Assembly (NCBI GenBank): GCA_000969725.1
Contig: JXSR01S011684.1
DNA: 25,917 nt
Direction: 5' to 3' (one strand)
From: Ophiothrix spiculata
Taxonomy: Eukaryota > Echinodermata > Ophiuroidea > Amphilepidida > Ophiotrichidae
In this document: piece after piece, positions 10,169 through 21,239 of the stretch
How positions within the stretch are numbered: the stretch's first letter is position 1
How the letters are laid out: every line of letters begins with the position of its first letter
Translations under genes and position numbers: made by a program
Notes under the pieces: model-generated
What the model saw: only the letters and a program-made list of their open reading frames with translations
Databases searched by the model: none
Told to the model about the DNA's origin: nothing

Positions 10169-10412
10169 GGCCCCAAAAAAATAATTGTTGTGTTGCCCTC
10201 AAGTGGGATTTCTGAAAAATTGAGTCGGTCGGTCGGAAAAATATTTTTTTTTTTAAATTATAGTTTTTGTAAAGCACCTGAAGTACCAAATTTGGGTGCA
10301 TTTTCCACTATTTTTAAGATATTTTCTCAAAAACACCCAATCTGAGCAAAATTGGGTGCTTTCCCTAGGGTCGGTCGCTGAGGGCAACATAACAATTTAT
10401 TTTTTTTTGGCC
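10169..10412. mobile_element. PIF/Harbinger-like MITE with TTA target duplication, only in unit 2
   Basis: TTA at 10166-10168 and 10413-10415 flanks a 244-bp element whose ends are inverted copies. The left end starts GGCCCCAAAAAAATAA and runs through TGTTGCCCTCA; the right end reads the same on the minus strand with two or three differences, giving about 33-bp TIRs. A 3-bp TTA duplication with GG-starting ends suits PIF/Harbinger. The interior has GGTCGGTCGG and a doubled TTGGGTGC motif. Unit 1 has a single TTA at the matching place (8338-8340), a clean empty site. Confidence 0.88.
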
Positions 10413-10973
10413 TTATCTTTTCAGCCATATTTTGCACTGACCCATGTCTGAACTGCAATAAGCTTTATCGCGTACTATGACATGCAAGGATTCATATATT
10501 TTACAAGAATTCCCTGAAGCTGAATTTATCCTTGAAGGAAAACGTAAATGCAATTCTGATCATGATATTCACCGCAAACTTGAAGCAATTGAATTCATAT
10601 TTTGAAGGTAATTTTTAAACATCTTAATTTTGCAAGCTTTTTTTTTTAGCAAACTCTTCATCTTACTAGCAAACTTTTCTTACTTATTTAAAAACAAGTC
10701 CATGTTTGAACGTAAACACAAATGCAATTTAATGAATATTCAACCAAACTCTTGAATTCGCACTCAAAAACAAACAGATCGCAGCAGCAGACGACGTAAA
10801 AACACAATAAAAATTCAGCTTTTTAAAATTTGGTTTGCAATTAACTGGTCAAAATCCCAATTTGCACATGCTTGGTGTGTAAACTTGTGTCTGCGTCGAG
10901 TATGAATTCAGCTAAACAGATGGATCCGATTATTTCAATAACTATTTGTTGTTATACAAATATTGAATCCCTA

Positions 10974-11021
10974 GCCTCGTGAAATGGATCAGTCAAATAC
11001 GCCTCGTGAAATGGATCAGTC
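10974..11021. repeat. 27-bp tandem duplication private to unit 2
   Basis: GCCTCGTGAAATGGATCAGTC occurs at 10974 and again at 11001. Unit 1 has a single related copy near 9402-9424 within its longer hairpin. The change therefore arose after the large duplication and goes with loss of the left hairpin arm. Confidence 0.75.
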
Positions 11022-11243
11022 CAAATTTGACCGAATTATATATTTTGTACTATTGCACGTGCATAGGCATTCAATATCTGTTTTATATCATGATATCACA
11101 CAGGTTTGTTTCATGCCGTGCAATAGTACAAACTATTGCATGGCTAAAATCACTGTAATCATGATATACAATAAACTAGAGCTATTTTGACATTTATGCA
11201 TATTCATTAGCTGACAATAATACAATATTTTGGACCTGAGGGA

Positions 11244-11331
11244 ATATGTGTCCCGCCGCATCCAAAGGATGCAGTTGTCGGCTCCTGTAGGAGCCGACAA
11301 CTGCACCCTTTTGCCGCGGCGGGACACATAT
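11244..11331. repeat. 88-bp GC-rich hairpin
   Basis: The arm beginning ATATGTGTCCCGCCGC and ending TGCAGTTGTCGGCTCC is repeated inverted, separated by only a few bases at the centre. About four mismatches lie in the middle of an approximately 42-bp arm. Local GC content is far above the surrounding AT-rich sequence. It could be a foldback repeat copy, or, if transcribed, a precursor-like RNA hairpin. No target duplication was found. Confidence 0.85.
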
Positions 11332-11756
11332 GTGAAAAAGGTGTGTGGTATATGTTTAATATTTCCTTTCACTATTGTTTCATATAGACATATATACTCC
11401 TTTTTATATAGATGTAGACTAAGGTAGTTATTTTCAGGGTCTAGAAAATATAAAAAATATATGTTGTTGTTAGAATATTCTTGAAGAATTTCAGATTATC
11501 CAGTAACTTTTGAATAAATCTCAGATGTTAACTTCATTTGATTGGTCTAATTTTGCATTGTAAATGCTTTAGAACCAATGACAGACATTGTAAAAGAAAT
11601 TGGAATTGTTTTGTAGTAAACAACTAAGCTTTATTCTAATTGGTTCTGCAGATGGTTCTGCATGGTTATTACCCAATAAGAAAATTTGTAAAAAAAATCT
11701 GCATTCTTCAGATATATTGTATTCTTTACATTATTACTATTGAGAATTTTCACTTA

Positions 11757-11890
11757 ACTCTTCATATTTTGAAGGCAATTTTTCAGCATGTTAATTTTGC
11801 AGGCTCATATTTAGCAAAACCTTCATACATTTACTTTAAAAAAAAATAACAAGTCCATGTTTGAAAAGTATATTTAAATTTATCAATATG
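11757..11890. repeat. Diverged partial third copy of the duplicated unit
   Basis: The words TTCATATTTTGAAGG, TTAATTTTGCA, TTTAGCAAA, TTCAT and ACAAGTCCATGTTTGAA occur here in the same order and spacing as in unit 1 (about 8515-8630) and unit 2 (about 10592-10710), but with much more divergence between them. It is an older relative of the same repeat family, so the locus has been duplicated more than once or the unit is a dispersed repeat. Confidence 0.7.
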
Positions 11891-12710
11891 CAGTTGGTTT
11901 ATGTTGTTGCTGCAACCCTTTAAAATCAGTGTAAAAAAACTCTAATCAACAATGCATTATTGAATTTGAAACAAACTTTCATGACAGAGGAGGGTGGTCG
12001 TGGCAACTATACTGGTTGCCGGCTCTTGTCGTATGGTATCGTAGCCGATCCCCCGTTGCGTCATGTCCTATTACGCCTCTGGCGTAAAGCTGTTGGGTTT
12101 AGTGGAAAAATACAACTTCCGGGATGATCACTACAATTATTTTCGTAATCGGTAAAAAAATATGCTAACATATATAAAAAGTGGGGTTCACGCGTGAACC
12201 CCAGCAGATTTAGAATAACATAATTATGTTGATTACTATAAGAACACTTTTGTAATTTTTTGAGGAACGGTAAAAATATGACTTTGTAATTATTTTCTTC
12301 AATACGTGAGTTACGTGACCCAATAGAAATTCACGTAGATCGTTCCCTAAATTTGCGTTTTGGAAATCCCTCATCCCTAAATCTAGTATCTTCTATAAAT
12401 CGTGTCCGCCGCCGCCTGCTTTCATGACTTGAGGGTTAGTAAAACTTGAATCATTAAAAAAAGAAATATTGAACGTTTTTTATGTAGTAATTTTGTAAAA
12501 AAAACCAGCATTCCTTCATTTAGTATGGCACTTTCATATTATCAATTTCCAACAAGGTCTTTCTTTAGTCTTTCTGTTCAAATATAGGGTCCATTTTTAT
12601 TTTCTGCATTAGCATGTAAGACATAATTTAACTTTATTTTGTTCTATAGATAATGTACATCTTGTTTTAATAACATTATACATTAACTTTGCAATCGTGA
12701 AATCAACATA
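11891..12710. other. Non-coding; contains a perfect 20-bp palindrome at 12183-12202
   Basis: GGGGTTCACG and its exact inverted copy CGTGAACCCC abut at 12183-12202. A smaller TTACGCC/GGCGTAA inverted pair lies near 12071-12087. No coding frame is recognised. No direct repeats flank the 20-bp palindrome, so it cannot be assigned to an insertion. Confidence 0.55.
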
Positions 12711-13097
12711 GGGCAAAAAAAGGGTTTGTCTCATAAAATCTCATATCTCATATGTGAAAATAAATTTAGGTGCTGGTCCTTCTCTCTTTTTTTCTTTTTT
12801 TTTCATCGAGAGTAATCCGGTGATCGACCACCGTCTGGGTTGCTGTCATAATTTTGCTGTTGCAATTTTACGTTTTATTGCAAACTGTCAAGACTTCCCA
12901 TAGTTAAAATGGGCAGGATCATACTTAGAAACTGGGTACTTCACACACGAAAGTTTAGCGATCAAAATTTTAAAGCGTTAAAAAAAAAAAAAATATCGCA
13001 TACCGCATAGCTAATTTCCTTTAAAAAAATTAAAAATCGCTTACCGCACAACATTTTAGCAAACGGTTTCTGAGACGAACCTTTTTTTTTCTTGGCC
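12711..13097. mobile_element. Candidate MITE with about 28-bp imperfect inverted ends
   Basis: The left end GGGCAAAAAAAGGGTTTGTCTCA is mirrored by TGAGACGAACC followed by a T-run and CTTGGCC at 13071-13097. TA stands on both sides. The interior has repeated GCATACCGCA and GCTTACCGCAC words near 13000-13050 but no strong inner symmetry. Because A/T runs make up part of the match, this is less certain than the other elements. Confidence 0.45.
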
Positions 13098-16000
13098 TAA
13101 GGTCTTTTTGTTATTAGGCTCATAGAATTGACATAGTACACAACTTACGAAGAACAAACAGATTATGACGTTTTAAGATTGTGTGTTGTCTCTTTTTTTC
13201 TGTGGATCAACTGCGATGGACTAACAGGGTGGTGTGTTAGCAGGGTTAACTGGATTTTTATAGGGGAATCTGGATACATCGCCATCTTAATATCATGGAG
13301 CAGAGTTATTGTACATCCGGATATATTCGGAATTAGGCCTGATATCCAGGCAGATCACGTAAATCTTCACTTGACGCATATAGTGCATTTTGTTTCACGC
13401 TCAAACTGTGTCTGCGTTTCAATTAGCGTGTATTGCGACTTGCTCTGAACAAAGTACGGCAATTTTCCCGCTAATCCGTTGCGAAGACTCTCAAAGTGTG
13501 GCACGCGAGCCGTAAAATGCCAGAAGTACAATAACTCACCCTCCATGAGCGACAATCCAAGATGGCTGCCGTCCAATAGGATTTACACGGCGGTGAAATC
13601 AAAATGTCGGAGAGTACCAGTTCCCCTTTTACCACATTTACACCAGGCAAAATAATATGTTTGAGTCATGTTTTAAAAAGTCATTATCGATTTGAGTCAA
13701 GTTAGTGTAAATCCCATGAAGTTGTCTTCAGAAAAATAATAATTTTCTCTTTAACTCAATCTTGTAATGAAAACAAATTTCCATTATAAATACTCATAGA
13801 AACTGATGTCGACTTCACTTGGCCCTTGTCTGTGTGCCTGCTTTACTTTTGAACATTATAGCAAACTCACTTTGTTATATAACTCAATTTATTTATAAAT
13901 TCTTGCAATTCATCGTGTCAAAATGTATCATAACAGTATAGCTCCTTCATTACATTATGTTTGGCATTGAATTTGATAATTTATGTATTTATAATGTGGC
14001 ATTTATGAAAATGAAAAGTGTTGATAGAATTTTATATTTGCATCATTCTAAACAAATATTGCCAAAAGTAAATTGTGTAGAATGCTTTGAGACCAATACA
14101 AACATAACACTACAGATTTTGTGAACAAATTCCATTCCATTTATATGCTTTCTATATATGTGTATCCAACATTGTTTGAATAACTAGTATGGTTGAGAAC
14201 TTTCTGACGTAACCAATATTTTTTACAATGTTTTGTACTTTCTTGTTCAAATAAGAACTGTTTGTCAGTTCAGCATTATATTACAAATCTCCCCCTCCAT
14301 TGAAGGCACATCTGGTGTGATTTCAAATGGCAGAGTTCAACCTTTACAAACAGTTTTTGCATTTTTTTCTGTCGTTATTGTTCAGTGGTCAATTCTGACC
14401 ATTTTAAGGTATTATATGCCATAGAAAATCCTATATTCCATTTTGGCACATACCCCTTCAAGGTGTCTGGTCCACACGTACTGTTACGCACTTGTTCAGA
14501 TTTTGCAAGTGCAGCAACACGCATGCGCAGTATATACAGAATAATATTTTGAAGCTTAAATTTGACTACATTTTTCTGGTGTGGTACAACATCCTCTTAA
14601 GTACATGTATCAAGAAAAGTCAATTGTGGCTGTCCATCCCGTATCCTATATGCCAGAAACTTCTTTTTGCACTACAGGTGAAAATACATCTCAAGGTCGT
14701 AATTTGCTGAAATTAATTTTTTGACAGATTCACAATCCTTGTGCTTACGACAAAATACCAGCAAAGTTTCATTTCAAGAAAATGATAGGAAATGTGAAAT
14801 AAATCTGCATATTTTTCAGACGATCAAACAGAAAATATAGGGCTTACTGATTATACTTTTTAAGTCCCTTACAAACTTTGACGTATCATAACTTGACTTC
14901 TGAAATCGAGTGAAGTTCATTGAGGTGTCATTTTTATTCTTAAAACATGGTCTTTGCAAATATTTTTAAAAAGTGAAAATGACAAGAGGATGGCATTTAC
15001 GGCTGGTTGGGGTGGATGGTCACAATTGGTTTAACACCATCTTTGTTGTTAACTCTCTCTTTAAAATTATACTGTTGAACACCAATAGCTTAATCATCAT
15101 TTTAGAAAAATTATGCTATAAAAATTATATAGTGTTAAATTTGTTGCCTTTTATGTAGGTCATAATCATGTGTTGGTACCACATCGGTAAATAAATTGTG
15201 CAGCGTAGTCTGCTAGGTTGAGGCCTGTTGGCACGCAGAATGCGACACTTAGGGGAGATGCAGGAGAGTTGAACCCCCCCCCCCCATTATCTCCAGAACT
15301 AAACACTCATCTGACTAGTTCTATACAGTTAATGTATAATATCATTATCACTCCATATTTGTTTCACTGTATATAATAAATGCATAATTTCATGCGCTAT
15401 ACCTTTAAAAGTGATTTGGACACGTTTTACCAATTTTAACAAAAAATATATTATCTTGATTTTGCAACTAGCCTAATAGTTTACGCCTCTGTTCAATTAA
15501 AGGTGTTCATGAGTAAATACTTTTCAGCTGGTGCAAAGAAAAAAAGATTTTTGATTTGGTGCATATGAAGAGAGTTGAGTCATTAGGAAATTCATGTGTT
15601 ATTTTGGCAAAACATATTTTTGAGTAGAACCACACTTACCACACTGATTAAATATAACACCTTTTTGGAATAAGAAATACCAAAACACAAAAATAAAAAA
15701 TCCCAAATTTATTTTTTGTACTACGTATGTAATAATATGGTGTCTCAACTCTCCTTCACCACTGGCTCAACCCTCCTATACCCATTGGAGAGTTGAGCCA
15801 CATATTGTTTATACACCTTTCCTGTGAAGAGGCTGCAACAATTGGTACAACTGTCTCATTATATTAAGTAAACTCTAAAAAAAAACCTTCAGACATTTAG
15901 TTACGGGATCATACATTTCATCTCTGCAGAATGGTGCAAAATGTAAAGAATTGCTGAAGTGCCTGATAGACTTTGTCATTTTAACCAATTGTAAAAATCC

Positions 16001-17119
16001 AGACAACTGAATGCATATTGACCTTGAGTTTCTAGACAATATTATCGATCGGAATAATCAACTAAAACTCCAATTAGAATGATTAAAAATTACGACAGTG
16101 GCAAACATTTTAAATAAAAATGTTTCTCATTGGAGAAATATGAAGTAGTGAGCAAATCTTTTCTTCAGAATAGAATCCACAGTACCTGTCAAGGACAGAT
16201 TACAGATTATAATGAAAAGCCCAACGTAATTATGGTAAACAACGTTACCAAAGAAAGTAATGTACTATGAATTATTAAAATACTACAGATGAGTAATCAT
16301 TGCAAAATGTGCTATGATGCGAAAAATGTTGCACCATCATGAACATATTGGTAAATGGTAGAACGTTTTACTCCATGACAAAAATGATGAAGTGTATTTA
16401 GGCCTTTAACTGCATCCCCCCCCCCCCCCCTATTACCTAAAATTCATTCCAGAATATATAGAAAATAGTATTTTGTCCAAACTTTTGAAGTAAATCCTGC
16501 TATTTGGACTGTTACTAAATCATTCATGATGAAAAGATTTTGTTTGTACCATTTTCGAAGAATTTTTTTGACTTTTGGAGAACATAGGGTTTCTATTTTC
16601 CCAATAGGCATGTGCGCACTGAGAATGATGTGTGACTTCGATGCACTATATCAAGAAAACATTGCCGTGACCGTATATTTTTGACCACCTTGTAGAAGAG
16701 ATGTGTACATTATCTTTAAATCAAGACCAAGCACAAGGTGATCAGTCGCTTGAGAAAATGGTGTTCAATTACAGACATGTTAAGTCAATGGGGATGTATT
16801 TACCGATGTGGATCCATTAAAGAAGTAACAAGTACTACAATGCTATATTCAAATGAAAAGCAACATGGCTCCAGTGGAATAAGGCTCTCCTTTGAAATAC
16901 TTGCATTCTAATTTGGAGTACCAGCCTGGGTACTTCAAAGTGCAATTAGGTCTGTACTAGGGAAACATCTGTACAATCAGGTACAATGTCATAGGATTTT
17001 GGCTGTGTACATTTCACCATGGATCCCTTGCTGTATATTTTGTACATTTTTACCTATGTAATTTGACATAAAATGATATGTATATTATAAACTAATAATT
17101 GGCTTATGTACTTATACAT
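13098..17119. other. About 4 kb AT-rich DNA without recognised genes
   Basis: Only short unremarkable open frames are present. Points seen are C-runs of 12 (15274-15285) and 15 (16416-16430). The phrase GGAGAGTTGA is present at 15263 and 15787 and inverted at 15744; the last pair contributes to a small hairpin at about 15763-15798. A GC-richer patch at about 13490-13620 contains GATGGCTGCC and CCAAT words, and a GCATGCGCA NRF1-like word lies near 14522. None of these is enough to call a promoter. Confidence 0.4.
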
Positions 17120-17517
17120 CAGTTCGGCGGAACTCACAATTCAGATACGTATCCGCATTTGGATACTCCGTATCAAAATTCTGATACCCGTATCCGAATT
17201 TGGATAAAAAACAACTGAAATGAATATTCATCTTCGCCGCGCACCATACCGGTGTGTATAAAAGTCAACAACATTATCATCATTTGTCATCTAAATTCTA
17301 AGAAAGTATTGGCCAAATTATTTTGCGTTCTGTGATAAGGAGCTATCAGGACATGTTTCGAAGCTGTCCCGCTGGAATTGCACAGATGGAAATGACATTT
17401 CCACAGACAGGCGTATCAGAATTTCGGATACCCCTCCATATCCTTATTCTGATACAGGTATCACAATTTGGATACGAAATGTACGTGGGTATCCGAATTG
17501 CGAGTTCCGCCGAACTG
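17120..17517. mobile_element. MITE with ACAT target duplication and GATAC/GTATC subrepeats
   Basis: ACAT at 17116-17119 and 17518-17521 flanks inverted ends CAGTTCGGCGGAACTC and GAGTTCCGCCGAACTG; with the next bases (CAATTC.GATAC) the TIR is about 30 bp. Inside, both halves carry many copies of GGATAC, GTATCC and GATAC spaced by AATTT/AATTC, forming nested inverted subrepeats. The 4-bp duplication excludes hAT (8 bp) and mariner (TA); the superfamily is not assigned. The 81-codon frame across its right half follows the repeat pattern and is not a gene. Confidence 0.82.
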
Positions 17518-18390
17518 ACATTGGTTAAATCACCTGAGATCTACCAAGACTTGCAACAATGTATTTGATTGGTTGTCAACACAAAATGTTGGAGCCAATT
17601 ACAACCAGGCTTTGAGAAAGCTTTAAATATTTTGATTGGTTTTTGGTACTTGAATCATTTTGAGAAATTCTGTAAGTGGTACTTGGAAACTGTAATACAG
17701 TAAGTTCTCTTGTCCCTAGCATCTTACTCACTTTCACCTTACCATAATGAAAAGGTGTATGAGCCCACAGATGCAGGCTATGGTGAAATTAACATTCCAC
17801 TTTAAATTAAAACTGGTGGGATTGATAGATTTAGTTAAGATGTTTATGTACTTTTTGATGTTATGTTGGAGGAGAATCTGGTAAATATATGTAATAATAA
17901 CAATGATCAAAGAACGATGTCTTTGTGTATGAATTTCATTTGTATTTTCAGTGGGGGAGGGTGGCTACTCGGGTACACATGTTTTGTCATCACTGAGCAG
18001 AGAAATCAACGGGAAAAGGTACCTTCCTCGGGGACCATGAAAAAGAGTAGCAATTTCATGCATTTATGGAAAAAAGGGTATATTTGATTCGTTATATCGA
18101 AAGGTACCTTAAGGTTGGCATAGTAAATTACGAGATACGGGACATTGAAGCTGAGCATAGTCAAAAATCATGTCCAAGGTCGAATATCTAATTTCATCAG
18201 AAACGTTACTTTTGAAGTGTATTTTATTTATCATATTAATCAGGTTCCAACATCCAAAACATAAGACAAATGTTGTTAACTGTGAAAAAAAAAAGAATTC
18301 TTCATTCAAGTTTTACCAGTACAGAAACTTTAAACTCATTTTTCTCATAACTATAGTTTTTCTGAATCAGCCCGATGCCTTTTAGGCGCT
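17518..18390. other. Non-coding spacer with a weak exon-like segment
   Basis: No gene is recognised. A 67-bp segment at 17952-18018 has an acceptor-like TATTTTCAG before it and AAAAG/GTACC after it, and stays open in one frame, but its donor is poor and it has no partner exon. GAAAGGTACCTTAAGG near 18099 recurs inverted at 21971-21986, on the far side of the long-inverted-repeat element. Confidence 0.35.
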
Positions 18391-18970
18391 ACTGCATTTT
18401 ATTGCCACTAGAATAGAGTCGACGCTGGGTGCTCGACACTAGCCCCTCACCCTCAGAAATAAGTGTGATGGCCACCAAAATTAACAAAAATCTATTGTGG
18501 CAGATGTACAGGAGTTGCTTATAACGTAGGGGTGGGCAAATGAAACCTTTTTTGGGAAATTTAACTTCAAACAAGTGGATTCTGTGGCCATTTTGGCTGC
18601 TGAATACAAATATGGTAAGTGTTTTTGTTTCAAATTACATCTGATATTGGTTCCAAGTGATTTTTCAAAATGGCCGCCAAAATCACTCAAAAACACGGTT
18701 TTCGTACGTAAAACCGTTAATATCTGTGCGAATATGGCTTGTAATATGTCTAAATATATGTTTTCATGGTCACTGAGTACCAAAATAGACAAACCATACC
18801 TGTTTGGTCATTAGTAATGTCAATTTGGGGTATTTTGGAGTAAAGAACAGCATTTTTGGTCATTTATGTGTAAATTTGGTCCCAAAATTACTATTTTGTG
18901 ACCTAAAAAATATACAACTATTGCTACACATGTTTAACATAAGTTTTTATGGTCACTTAGTCCAGAAGAA
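18391..18970. repeat. Left long inverted arm with internal repeats
   Basis: This arm aligns, inverted, with 21240-21850. Within it ATGGTCACTGAGTAC near 18768 and ATGGTCACTTAGTCC near 18950 suggest a tandem subrepeat of about 180 bp. Words of the form TTTTGGTCAT also recur. The arm boundary toward the core is gradual. Confidence 0.6.
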
Positions 18971-19215
18971 TGTATATATCATGCATATTCAGTCATATGT
19001 AATATCAAATTTGAATCATTTTGAGTGAAAAAAGTGCATTTTGGGGTTTAAATTTGCCTAAAAATGGCAATTTGTGTGCACAAGTCTTGGAATTTGCCAT
19101 TTGAGAAACATTGATATGCAACTTTCGGCTTGGTGATGGGTAACATATTTACAAAAACCTCATAAAAGTGGTAGTAAATTCTATTGTCAGGATTTCTTTT
19201 AATGAAATGTTTTGT

Positions 19216-19273
19216 TTGGTAACGTTTGCGACATTTTGGTGTAACTTTTTGGTAACGTTTGTGACATTTTTGA
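19216..19273. repeat. Short tandem repeat, 33-bp period
   Basis: TTGGTAACGTTTGCGACATTTT at about 19216 and its near-copy TTGGTAACGTTTGTGACATTTT at about 19249 are 33 bp apart with one mismatch across the repeated word. It lies in the core of the long-inverted-repeat element. Confidence 0.75.
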
Positions 19274-19683
19274 ATTAAAACATGTGCTGATTCATGCACG
19301 GATAGAAAAAAGTTAAAATTTCTGATTTGAAAATACTTTTCATGTACCGAGTAACAAACGTATGACAAAGAAAACTGCTCATACGGTCGAATGAAAAAGC
19401 TGATTTTTTTGCTTGAAATCAAAAAAGGTTTAGTTTTCATTGGAATGAGCCATTATTATGTAAGTTCCCATTCACCTCGCAAGCCAGATTGAGGCTCTCC
19501 CCAAAATGGCGAAACCATGCAATAGGCTAAAAGCATAGATGCTGTAGGTCCTGCATGGCTCATTAAATTAAACTTTGAAGAAGACAAGCAGTATTTGTCA
19601 AATATGGCATCAATTGTTTAAAGTTCACATGAACTAATAGTGTACTCATAATGTTACATACAAAAATATTTACAATACATTCA

Positions 19684-20330
19684 GTAACAGAACATCTGAT
19701 GAATAGCTGCTTCTGCGAGACAAAGACAACTGATTTCATCCATGACGTGCCGTCTTTCCATTATAAATGCAGACTTACATCCAAAGTTACTTAAAGGAGC
19801 ATACTTAATGTCATCACTGTCCCCATCTGATCCTCTGAAGTAATCAGTCTTGGGCAACTCACTTTTTCTTGTATCAGTAAATTTGTCGATCACAGCTTAA
19901 ACAAGCTTACCTCTTCCAGATATATAGATGATGCCTCTATCTGGCCCAAACGTAATCTTCTCTAATCAATTTGTCCTCAAGAAAACTCTTCATTCCTGTC
20001 CATGTTCTGTATACAGTATCATGATTGCTCATCTTGTCAATGTCCGGTTGTTCCATCATTGGGAAGATGATAAGATGATCCATCACTGTGTAAATCTCAG
20101 AACAGTATTTTTATCACTCATTCTAAAGAGATGTAGCACTACAAGAACAAACTTGTTGTTCCTAGTGTCCATAAATGTATTGAAGAAAGCTTGGATATGA
20201 GCTAATTGGTACCGCAAAGGTACTTAGCAAGTTCTGCAATTTCTCCAAATATTTTGACTACAAAGCCTTAAAATCTTTAACTGCCAACAGATTAGAGTCA
20301 TTTTACATGGACACTGAGTGTTGAAGATGG
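19684..20330 (-). pseudogene. Broken coding remnant in the core of the long-inverted-repeat element
   Basis: Reading the minus strand, protein-like sequence runs through several frames with in-frame stops. From 5' to 3' one sees KDFKAL..SKYLEKLQNLL, then HIQAFFNTFMDTRNNKF, then VMDHLIIFPMMEQPDIDKM, then TGMKSFLEDKLIREDYVW, and finally DSDDIKYAPLSNFGC with KSAFIMERR. The last part is open as 70 codons at 19681-19893. Amino-acid composition is much more protein-like than that of neighbouring frames. The NFGCKSAF phrase suggests the internal ORF of a DNA transposon, but I cannot name a family. At least two frameshifts and several stops make it dead. It could instead be a captured host-gene fragment. 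Confidence 0.6.
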
Positions 20331-20439
20331 CAAGGGGCAGTAATTAGAGATGGTGTACATTAGAGATGGTGATTATAAGACAGAGTATGCATTGAAGATC
20401 CTTGGATTGAAAGATCTCTAAATAAAAAAAAAAAAAAAA

Positions 20440-20790
20440 CTGGGGATTTATAGTGCGCTATGCCTCCCAGATTTGTAATTCCACTCGGCCTCTGCACACT
20501 TTACAGGTGTTCGCTGACCACTGTGGCCCAAGTAAGCTCCATTCCACATCAAGCATCATTTCAGGTTCTGCGACAACCTCTAGGGGCGCTGAACCTTGAA
20601 CAGCCCACATACGCACCATCGCTGCCCGGATCAGCTCCCCGAGTTTCGTACGGGTTTCCATGAGACAATTAGCAGTCAGTTAGTTGTCCAAGGGAATTTC
20701 AAGCACACTCAACTTTTGGCACCAGCGGGGTTCGAACTCGGGACCTTTCGCACTGCAAGCGAGCACCTTACCGATTGAGCTAACTTGACT
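20440..20790 (-). repeat. tRNA-derived SINE, minus strand, nested in the long-inverted-repeat element
   Basis: On the minus strand the head carries an A box TAGCTCAATCGGTAAG (about 20766-20781) and a B box GAGTTCGAACCCC (20727-20739). The body then runs down to 20440, where an A-run of 16 lies on the plus strand (20424-20439). A second copy of the body lies at 22519-22690. The two matching open frames at 20458-20663 on opposite strands are by-products of the repeat. Confidence 0.8.
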
Positions 20791-21239
20791 GTATCTATCC
20801 TGCTTAGACCTCCAGTAGCTGGTGTACACCAATTTTCTGTTCTGTGTTCTTGAACATTTTATCTATTACTTCATCTAAGCTCAAGATTCACAGCCCTTGA
20901 ATGATTTTGTTTTGGTCTGCTCCAAAGCTCTAAACACAGTCTGCAGTACTGTCTGCTATCCCGAAATCTATAGATCTGTGATCTCAGTTCATCCATACCT
21001 TGTGATGTCCTTTTACCCAAAGGTCCAGCCCTGGTCCAGTTATGGTGATGTGGTCTACTTACATAATTTGTAACTATGGTGACCCCCTATCTTAGTTGTG
21101 CCATCAAGATCATCTGTGACAATTATATATTCCCTTTGTTGGGACTCTGTTGAACAATATACTCCAGTCTTATGGTAAGATGTATCTTGTAGTCCTTCAT
21201 ATATAATTTACCGATTTTGGAAAACAAACGGTTGACTCC

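Larger units (their letters stand above)
9590..11181. repeat. Tandem duplication, unit 2
   Basis: This is the head-to-tail copy of 7760-9589, beginning GAAGTAAGAAGTGGC directly after unit 1 ends and finishing at ACAATAAACTAGAGC before unrelated sequence. Without its private 244-bp MITE and one target copy it is about 1.35 kb. It lacks the TTAA-type MITE of unit 1. Differences from unit 1 are scattered single-base changes plus a few short indels, so the duplication is not extremely recent. Confidence 0.9.

Noticed and set aside
13490..13620. Promoter or first exon suggested by GATGGCTGCC, CCAAT and an ATG with a short Ser/Thr-rich frame
   Set aside because: The frame closes after about 33 codons, no donor fits, and the words are short enough to occur by chance.
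17323..17568. 81-codon frame
   Set aside because: It follows the inverted repeats of the ACAT-flanked MITE and crosses its right end, so it is a by-product of repeat structure.
18481..18792. 103-codon minus-strand frame
   Set aside because: It lies in the left arm of the long-inverted-repeat element; the right arm does not preserve it and no protein motif is visible.
20458..20663. Mirrored 67-codon frames on both strands
   Set aside because: Both lie inside a tRNA-derived SINE body.
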